DNA of 64,000 nucleotides from Mycolicibacterium septicum DSM 44393 (lineage in GTDB: Bacteria > Actinomycetota > Actinomycetes > Mycobacteriales > Mycobacteriaceae), in the NCBI RefSeq assembly GCF_000455325.1, contig NZ_HG322951.1:3455156-3519155 (forward strand). The letters run 5' to 3'. Of this stretch, positions 59,108-64,000 are shown piece after piece (position 1 is the stretch's first letter; the number at the start of each line of letters is the position of its first letter). Below the pieces are notes generated by a model. That model was not told where the DNA came from. It searched no databases and was given only the letters and a program-made list of their open reading frames with translations. The position numbers were made by a program, and so were the translations under genes.

Positions 59108-60049
59108 ATGACCGAACTGGTGAGCCCCGACAACTTCGCGCGTGCCGAATCCGACCTGTACTTCGCCAATGCCGTCAAGGACGGCGGTTTCGGAAAGTTC
59201 TTCCACAACCGCGAGCTGACCCCCATTGACCACCAGCTCGTCATCCGGCAGAACCGGGACACGCTGTACTCCGCGGCGGTGTTCGATCTCGACGGCGGTC
59301 CCGTCACCATCACGCTGCCCGAGAGCGGGGAGCGGTTCATGTCGCTGCAGGTCATCAGCGAGGACCACTACACCACCAACGTCGCCTACGCGCCGGCCGA
59401 GGTGACGTTCAGCCGCGACTCCGTCGACACCCGCTTTGCGATCGTGGCGGTGCGCACCCTGGTCGATCCGGGCGATCCCGCTGACCTGGCCGCTGTGCAC
59501 GCGCTGCAGGACGCGATCACCGTCTCGCAGGCCGAGCCGGGTTTCTTCGAGATCCCGCAGTGGGATCCCGTCAGCCAGAAGACGGTTCGCGATGCGCTCA
59601 TCACGTTGTCCACCACACTCACGGACACCAACCGGATGTTCGGCCCCAAGTACGACGTGGAGCCGGTCCGGCATCTGATCGGCTCGGCGTTCGCCTGGGG
59701 CGGCAACCCCGCGCGCGACGCGCTCTATCTCACAGTGGTGCCGGCCGCGAACGACGGCTCCACCGTGCACCGCCTGACCGTGAAAGACGTCCCGGTCGAC
59801 GGGTTCTGGTCGGTGACGGTCTACAACAAGGACGGCTACTTCACGGCGAACCCACAGAATGCCTACTCGCTGAACAACATCACCGCGGTCAAGGACGACG
59901 ACGGCTCCACCACCGTGCAGTTCGGTGGTAGCGGTGCGGCCAACGTCCTGCCGATCACCGCGGGCTGGAACTACATCGTGCGGCTGTACCGGCCGAGGCC
60001 CGAGATCCTCGACGGGTCGTGGACCTTCCCCGGCGCGCAGCCGGTCTAG
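59108..60049 (+). CDS. DUF1254/DUF1214 domain protein
   Basis: A 313-residue protein. The N-terminal part (NRELTPIDHQLVIRQNRDTLYSAAVFDLDGGPV) matches DUF1254 and the C-terminal part (VDGFWSVTVYNKDGYFTANPQNAYSLNNIT) matches DUF1214, a domain pair found in many bacteria with no assigned activity. No signal peptide is visible from the ATG at 59108. No ribosome-binding site is evident. It stands alone between ctaB and the convergent qor; the two stops share CTAG (60046-60049). Confidence 0.82.
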   Translation: MTELVSPDNFARAESDLYFANAVKDGGFGKFFHNRELTPIDHQLVIRQNRDTLYSAAVFDLDGGPVTITLPESGERFMSLQVISEDHYTTNVAYAPAEVTFSRDSVDTRFAIVAVRTLVDPGDPADLAAVHALQDAITVSQAEPGFFEIPQWDPVSQKTVRDALITLSTTLTDTNRMFGPKYDVEPVRHLIGSAFAWGGNPARDALYLTVVPAANDGSTVHRLTVKDVPVDGFWSVTVYNKDGYFTANPQNAYSLNNITAVKDDDGSTTVQFGGSGAANVLPITAGWNYIVRLYRPRPEILDGSWTFPGAQPV

Positions 60050-61029
60050 GGCACCAGCACGATCGAGCCGACGGTCTTGCGGCCCTGCAGGTCGGTGTGG
60101 GCCTGGGCCGCATCGGCCAGCGGGTAACGGCCACCGACGGTGATGGTGATGGATCCGTCGGCGATGGCATTGATCAGTTCTCCCGCGCGCCAGGAGAATT
60201 CATCGGGCGTGCGGGTGTGGTGGGCCAGCGTCGGCCGGGTCAGGAACACCGAACCGGCCGCGTTGAGTCGCTGCGGATCCACCGGTGGCACCGGTCCGCT
60301 GGCCGCGCCGAACAGCGCGAGCGTGCCGCGCACCGCGAGGCTGGCCAGGCTGGCGTCGAACGTCGATGCGCCGACCCCGTCATAGACGGCGGCCACTCCC
60401 GCCCCGCCGGTGAGATCGCGGATCTTGTCGCCGAACTCCTCCGGATCCTCCGGATACTCGAGCACCTCGATCGCGCCGGCCTGCCGGGACAGTTCGGCCT
60501 TCTCCGGCGTCGAGGCCGTGGTGATCACCCGGGTGCCCATGCTGGTGGCCCACTGGGTGAGGATCAGGCCGACACCGCCCGCGCCGGCATGCACCAGCAC
60601 GGTGTCACTCGGCTGCACGGCATAGGTGGATTTGATCAGGTAGTGCGCGGTCATGCCTTTCAGCAACGCCGAAGCGATGGCGTCGGGTGCCACGCCGTCG
60701 GGCACATACGCGACGAAATCAGCTGGGGCGACACAGAAGTCGGCGTAGGCGCCGGTCGCGTTCGCGGTCACCACGCGGTCGCCGACGGCCAGCGCCGCCA
60801 CGTCGTCGCCGACCGCTGCGACGGTGCCGCACACCTCGGACCCGACGATGAACGGGACCTCCCGCGGATACAGCCCGGACCGGAAGTAGGTGTCGATGAA
60901 GTTGACGCCGACCGCCTCGGCCTTGATCAGTACCTCGCCAGGGCCCGGGGAGGGCTCGGGCCGCTCGACGTAGCTCAGGACTTCGGGTCCGCCGGTCTCG
61001 GCAACTTCGATGGCATACACGCCATCCAT
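60046..61029 (-). CDS. qor: Zinc-free quinone oxidoreductase (NADPH:quinone reductase-like)
   Basis: A 327-residue medium-chain dehydrogenase/reductase. Motifs: GVNFIDTYFRSGLYP near 45, VGSEVCGTVAAVG near 63, and the NADPH Rossmann motif VHAGAGGVGLI near 147. The catalytic zinc-ligand cysteines of alcohol dehydrogenases are absent, as in quinone reductases. I start at the ATG at 61029 (MDGVYAIEV), six bases after AGGTG; ATG 61032 and GTG 61038 are also in frame. Divergent from the ATP-grasp gene with only 23 bp between the starts. Confidence 0.9.
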   Translation of the reverse strand: MDGVYAIEVAETGGPEVLSYVERPEPSPGPGEVLIKAEAVGVNFIDTYFRSGLYPREVPFIVGSEVCGTVAAVGDDVAALAVGDRVVTANATGAYADFCVAPADFVAYVPDGVAPDAIASALLKGMTAHYLIKSTYAVQPSDTVLVHAGAGGVGLILTQWATSMGTRVITTASTPEKAELSRQAGAIEVLEYPEDPEEFGDKIRDLTGGAGVAAVYDGVGASTFDASLASLAVRGTLALFGAASGPVPPVDPQRLNAAGSVFLTRPTLAHHTRTPDEFSWRAGELINAIADGSITITVGGRYPLADAAQAHTDLQGRKTVGSIVLVP

Positions 61030-61039
61030 CATCCACACC

Positions 61040-61045
61040 TATCAT
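61040..61045 (+). promoter_or_regulatory. -10 element of the ATP-grasp gene (leaderless layout)
   Basis: TATCAT, last T 8 bases before the GTG at 61053. Confidence 0.45.
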
Positions 61046-61052
61046 CGCGAGG

Positions 61053-61991
61053 GTGAAGCTCGCCCGTCCGGATGTGTTCCATCCCCGCATCGTGCTGGCC
61101 GGTTGCGCCGCATTGCCCGACGGCGACGGCGACGACGCCGGCCTGCTCATGGCGCTGCGCAACCGCGGGCTGCACGCCCGCTGGCTGCCCTGGGACGACC
61201 CGGCCACCCTCGATGCCGATCTGGTGATCCTGCGGGCCACCTGGGACTACACCGAGCGTCTCGACGAGTTCCTCACCTGGACGCGGTCGGTGGCCCACCT
61301 GATCAACTCGGCGCAGATCGTCGAGTGGAACACCGACAAGCGCTACCTCGACGATCTGCACCGCATGGCGGTGCCGGTCGTGCCGACCGGGTACTTCGCG
61401 GTCGGCGACAAGGTCAGCGTGCCCAAGGGCGAAGTCGTGGTGAAGCCCGCGGTGGGGGCCGGTTCGACCGGGGCACAGCGATTCGTCGATGCCTCGGAGG
61501 CCCTGGCCCACGCGGCAGCGCTGCACGCCAACGGCCGTGCCGTGCTGGTGCAGCCCTACGATCCGCGGATCGCCGACGGCGAGACCGCTCTGGTGTTCCT
61601 GGGCGGTCAGGAATCCCACGCGTTCACCAAGGGACCGATCCTTCCCCCGGCCGGGCAGTCACCCGAATTCGAGGAGACCGGCACCTATGCCCAGGAGTCG
61701 CTGTCGCCGGCGGATCCCGATGACGAGGTCTGGGAGGTCGGTCGCCTGGCGGTGGACGCGGTGATCCGGCGGTTCGACCTTGAGCCCGAGGACCTGGTGT
61801 ATGCCCGGGTCGACGTGATCGGTGGTCCGGAGGATCCCCGACTACTGGAGCTGGAACTGGTCGAGCCGGGACTGGGATTCCGGCAGCTCGACCAGACCGC
61901 GCGGGAGCGTGCCGAGCGCTCGTTCGCGGTCGGCGTGGAGGGTGCCCTGGAGCGGTTCGGGCTGGGCCCGCTGTCACACCGGGGATTCTGA
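61053..61991 (+). CDS. ATP-grasp ligase-like protein
   Basis: A 312-residue protein of the RimK/glutathione-synthetase-like ATP-grasp group. N-terminal domain with ILRATWDYTERLDEF near 65, then the ATP-binding lysine and Gly loop VVVKPAVGAGSTGAQRF near 130, and the metal-binding C-terminal strands YARVDVIGG and LLELELVEPGLGF near 250-275 (Glu-x-Glu in place of the usual Glu-x-Asn). The family joins a carboxylate to an amine or thiol using ATP; no partner biosynthetic gene is adjacent, so the product is unknown. Confidence 0.82.
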   Translation: MKLARPDVFHPRIVLAGCAALPDGDGDDAGLLMALRNRGLHARWLPWDDPATLDADLVILRATWDYTERLDEFLTWTRSVAHLINSAQIVEWNTDKRYLDDLHRMAVPVVPTGYFAVGDKVSVPKGEVVVKPAVGAGSTGAQRFVDASEALAHAAALHANGRAVLVQPYDPRIADGETALVFLGGQESHAFTKGPILPPAGQSPEFEETGTYAQESLSPADPDDEVWEVGRLAVDAVIRRFDLEPEDLVYARVDVIGGPEDPRLLELELVEPGLGFRQLDQTARERAERSFAVGVEGALERFGLGPLSHRGF

Positions 61992-62068
61992 GGGGCCGGC
62001 CGAACCCGACGATCCGCTACGTCGATGGCAGGTCGGCGATTTCGGCGAACCGGTTGACCGAGCCGCTC

Positions 62069-62074
62069 TAGAGT
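62069..62074 (+). promoter_or_regulatory. -10 element of the SDR gene (leaderless layout)
   Basis: TAGAGT, last T 7 bases before the GTG at 62081. Confidence 0.45.
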
Positions 62075-62080
62075 CGGCCG

Positions 62081-62884
62081 GTGGACACCTTTGAAGGACG
62101 CGGCGCCGTGGTCACCGGCGGGGCCAGCGGCATCGGCTTGGCGACGGCGCGCCAATTCGCCGCGCGAGGCGCCCGGATCGTGCTCGCCGACTACGACGAA
62201 ACGGCGCTCGGTCGAGCCGTCGCGCAACTGCGGTCCGAGGGACACGACGCTCACGGCGTGCCGTGCGATGTCCGCGAACTCGAGCAGGTGACTCACCTCG
62301 CCGACGAGGCCTTCCGGCTGCTGGGTGCCGTGCACGTGGTGTTCAACAACGCCGGTGTGGCCGTCGACGGGCCGATCGCTCAGATGACCCACGACGACTG
62401 GCATTTCGTCCTCGACGTCGACCTGTGGGGGCCGGTTCACGGTGTCGAGGCGTTTCTGCCCCGCCTGATCGAACAGGGCCAGGGCGGGCATCTCTTGTTC
62501 ACCGCGTCCTTCGCCGGCTTGGTCCCCAACGTCGGCCTCGGCGCGTATTGCGTGGCCAAGTACGGTGTGGTCGCGCTGGCCGAGGTGCTGGCCCGCGAGG
62601 TCGACAGCGAAGGCATCGGGGTTTCGGTCCTGTGCCCGATGATGGTGGGCACCAACCTTCTTGCCACCTCGGCGCGGGCACGCGGACATGCGGTCGAGGA
62701 TCAACTCATCGCCGGCAACGACGTTCTCGACGTCGACGAGGTGGCCCGGCTCACCGCCGAGGCGGTGCTTGCCGACCGGCTGTACGTGCTGTCGCACGAG
62801 GCGTCACGAACTTCGATCCGGCGCAGATTCGATCGCATCGACGCGACGTTCGACGCGCAGGCCGCCGCCGGGTGGAAGCACTGA
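62081..62884 (+). CDS. Short-chain dehydrogenase/reductase
   Basis: A 267-residue classical SDR. Cofactor motif TGGASGIG at 12-19, NNAGV near 89-93, catalytic Ser in TASFAG near 145, and the YxxxK pair in YCVAKYG near 157-161 are all intact. The acidic residue after strand 2 (LADYDE) favours NAD+. It reduces or oxidises an unknown alcohol/ketone. It follows the ATP-grasp gene by 89 bp and is convergent with ctaA. Confidence 0.88.
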   Translation: MDTFEGRGAVVTGGASGIGLATARQFAARGARIVLADYDETALGRAVAQLRSEGHDAHGVPCDVRELEQVTHLADEAFRLLGAVHVVFNNAGVAVDGPIAQMTHDDWHFVLDVDLWGPVHGVEAFLPRLIEQGQGGHLLFTASFAGLVPNVGLGAYCVAKYGVVALAEVLAREVDSEGIGVSVLCPMMVGTNLLATSARARGHAVEDQLIAGNDVLDVDEVARLTAEAVLADRLYVLSHEASRTSIRRRFDRIDATFDAQAAAGWKH

Positions 62885-62900
62885 CGAGGAGCACGCCGGG

Positions 62901-63848
62901 CTAGTCGCCGGCCTTGACCCGCTCACGCATCGAGGCCCACAACGCCGCGGTGGCCGCGGTGCAGGTGGCCGCACCGGCGACGTGCACGGCGACCAGGACC
63001 GCGGGAACACCGGTGTAGAACTGCACGATGCCGACGAGTCCCTGGGCGCACACCAGCACCACCAGAACTGCGAGCCGGACCATGACCGGGCGTGGGGCGC
63101 GCACCGCGGCGAGACCGAATCCCAGCGCGACGATCAGTGACAGGTAGGCGACCAGCAGCGACGAATGCATGTGCACCAGCGTGGTGATCTCGACCTGCAG
63201 GCGCGGCACCACGCGATCGAGGCTCTTGTCGCCGGCATGGGGGCCGGCGCCGGTCACCAGCGTTCCCGTCACCAGGACTGCGGCCAGCAGGACAGCGCTC
63301 AGGACGGTCAGCTGCCGCAACGGTTTCGGCACGGTTTCCGTCGGCGCACCGGTGTCGGGCTGCCCGATCTTGACGAACAGCAGAACCGCGAGCCACACCA
63401 TCGCCATGGACGCCAGCAGGTGAATGGCCACGGTCCACCACAGCAGGCCCGTCCGCACCGTGATGCCGCCGATGATCGCCTGGACCACGGTGGATGCCGG
63501 CATCAGCCAGGCGTAGATCAACACCTCGCGGCGGCGACGGGCCCGGGTCACGGCCAGGACCGCGGCGATGGCGGTCAACACCACCAGGAAGGTGATCATC
63601 CGGTTGCCGAACTCGACCACCTGGTGCACGACGGCGACTTCGGCGTGCGGTACGGGCGTGAAGCTGCCCGGGAAGCACTGGGGCCAGGTGGGGCAGCCCA
63701 GGCCGGACGCGGTCACCCGGACGATCGCCCCGGTGACCGAGATGCCGCCCTGGGTGAGGATCACCAGGAACGCGACCAGGCGCTGAACCCGCAGACTCGG
63801 CATGGGCAGCAGATCGACCAGTCGCTGGAAAGCTGTTCCGCCGGGCAC
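62901..63848 (-). CDS. ctaA: Heme A synthase
   Basis: A 315-residue eight-helix membrane enzyme that oxidises heme O to heme A. The extracellular cysteine pair GCPTWPQC near 51-58 and the four heme-ligand histidine regions (VVHQVVEFGNR near 74, WTVAIHLLASM, VHMHSSLLVAY, VAVHVAGAATC) are present. I chose the GTG at 63848: the N-terminus LVDLLPMPSLRVQR resembles other mycobacterial CtaA proteins, and minus-strand TACGAT ends 7 bases before it. The ATG at 63803 is an alternative. Together with ctaB it completes heme A synthesis. Confidence 0.93.
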   Translation of the reverse strand: MPGGTAFQRLVDLLPMPSLRVQRLVAFLVILTQGGISVTGAIVRVTASGLGCPTWPQCFPGSFTPVPHAEVAVVHQVVEFGNRMITFLVVLTAIAAVLAVTRARRRREVLIYAWLMPASTVVQAIIGGITVRTGLLWWTVAIHLLASMAMVWLAVLLFVKIGQPDTGAPTETVPKPLRQLTVLSAVLLAAVLVTGTLVTGAGPHAGDKSLDRVVPRLQVEITTLVHMHSSLLVAYLSLIVALGFGLAAVRAPRPVMVRLAVLVVLVCAQGLVGIVQFYTGVPAVLVAVHVAGAATCTAATAALWASMRERVKAGD

Positions 63849-63854
63849 GGCCTG

Positions 63855-63860
63855 ATCGTA
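63855..63860 (-). promoter_or_regulatory. -10 element of ctaA (leaderless layout)
   Basis: Minus-strand TACGAT, last T 7 bases before the ctaA GTG. Confidence 0.45.
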
Positions 63861-63875
63861 GTTGATCAGGAACTA

Positions 63876-63893
63876 CAGCCCGTAGTAGGGCTG
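63876..63893. other. Short hairpin between the ABC permease and ctaA
   Basis: CAGCCC (63876-63881) and GGGCTG (63888-63893) form a 6-bp stem around GTAGTA, just after the stop of the upstream minus-strand permease. It could be a weak terminator without U-tract or part of the ctaA promoter region. Confidence 0.3.
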
Positions 63894-63900
63894 CCTTGGG

Positions 63901-64000
63901 TCAGGTGAACCGGAACCAGCGCAGCGCGCAGATCGCCGCGACGGCACCCCACACCACCAGCACGGCCACGCCGAACCAGTCCATCGACACCGTCATCGCC
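63901..64000 (-). CDS. C-terminal end of a membrane protein, probably an ABC transporter permease
   Basis: Only the last 32 or so codons are in the window, ending in the TGA at 63901-63903. The visible piece is a hydrophobic helix (FGVAVLVVWGAVAAICALRWF) with a short basic end, as found at the C-terminus of ABC-2 type permeases. In other mycobacteria an antibiotic-transport ABC system lies upstream of ctaA, which is the main support for the name. Confidence 0.5.
   Translation of the reverse strand, partial: AMTVSMDWFGVAVLVVWGAVAAICALRWFRFT

Overview
The window is a contiguous stretch of high-GC chromosome from a mycobacterium, most likely a fast-growing Mycolicibacterium-type species. Three things point there: the gene order matches the M. 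tuberculosis gmk-rpoZ-dfp-metK to ctaB-qor-ctaA interval; an MspA-family porin and a PEP carboxylase are present, both typical of fast growers; and the PE/PPE genes of the tuberculosis complex are absent. The species is not determined. Gene density is very high. I see no gene-free stretch longer than about 300 bases, and no tRNA, rRNA, CRISPR array, insertion sequence or prophage.

Layout. 1-3.2 kb: end of gmk, rpoZ, coaBC, metK (nucleotide, CoA and SAM metabolism). 3.3-11.2 kb: a secreted low-complexity protein, a P450 + Baeyer-Villiger monooxygenase pair divergent from an AraC-type regulator, a catalase-like peroxidase with a cytochrome b561, an HSL-family esterase and a lysoplasmalogenase-like membrane protein. 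11.2-19.7 kb: priA-like, DUF2207, lemA, fmt, rsmB, rpe, ribD. 19.7-25.4 kb: two tiny overlapping ORFs, the P55-LprG lipid export pair on the minus strand, then ribE-ribBA-ribH and a PH-domain protein; with ribD this makes the riboflavin supply. 25.4-32.6 kb: ggt, uvrC and the rapZ-cuvA-whiA cluster. 32.6-38.8 kb: an accessory block (SLC13 permease, TetR, fatty-acid hydroxylase-like protein, ABC exporter, PLD-like protein). 38.9-42.2 kb: gap-pgk-tpiA-secG. 42.3-50.8 kb: a second accessory block (LysE exporter, MspA porin with a small secreted partner, ppc, and a minus-strand cassette of MFS transporter, substrate-binding protein and FAD monooxygenase). 50.8-57.9 kb: the pentose-phosphate operon tkt-tal-zwf-opcA-pgl. 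58.1-64 kb: ctaB, DUF1254, qor, an ATP-grasp ligase, an SDR, ctaA and the end of an ABC permease.

Seventeen or so genes that do not follow another gene closely share one 5' layout: a TANNNT hexamer whose last T lies exactly 7 or 8 bases before the start codon. This is the geometry expected of leaderless mycobacterial mRNAs, and it settled several start choices here (lysoplasmalogenase, LysE, ctaA, ppc). It also supports two otherwise unremarkable short ORFs.

The most promising undescribed items are: the pair of overlapping small ORFs at 19.7-20.0 kb behind an iron-box-like palindrome; the MFS / signal-less substrate-binding protein / FAD monooxygenase cassette at 46.9-50.6 kb; and the esterase-lysoplasmalogenase pair, whose divergent 5' ends overlap so that each promoter lies inside the other gene.
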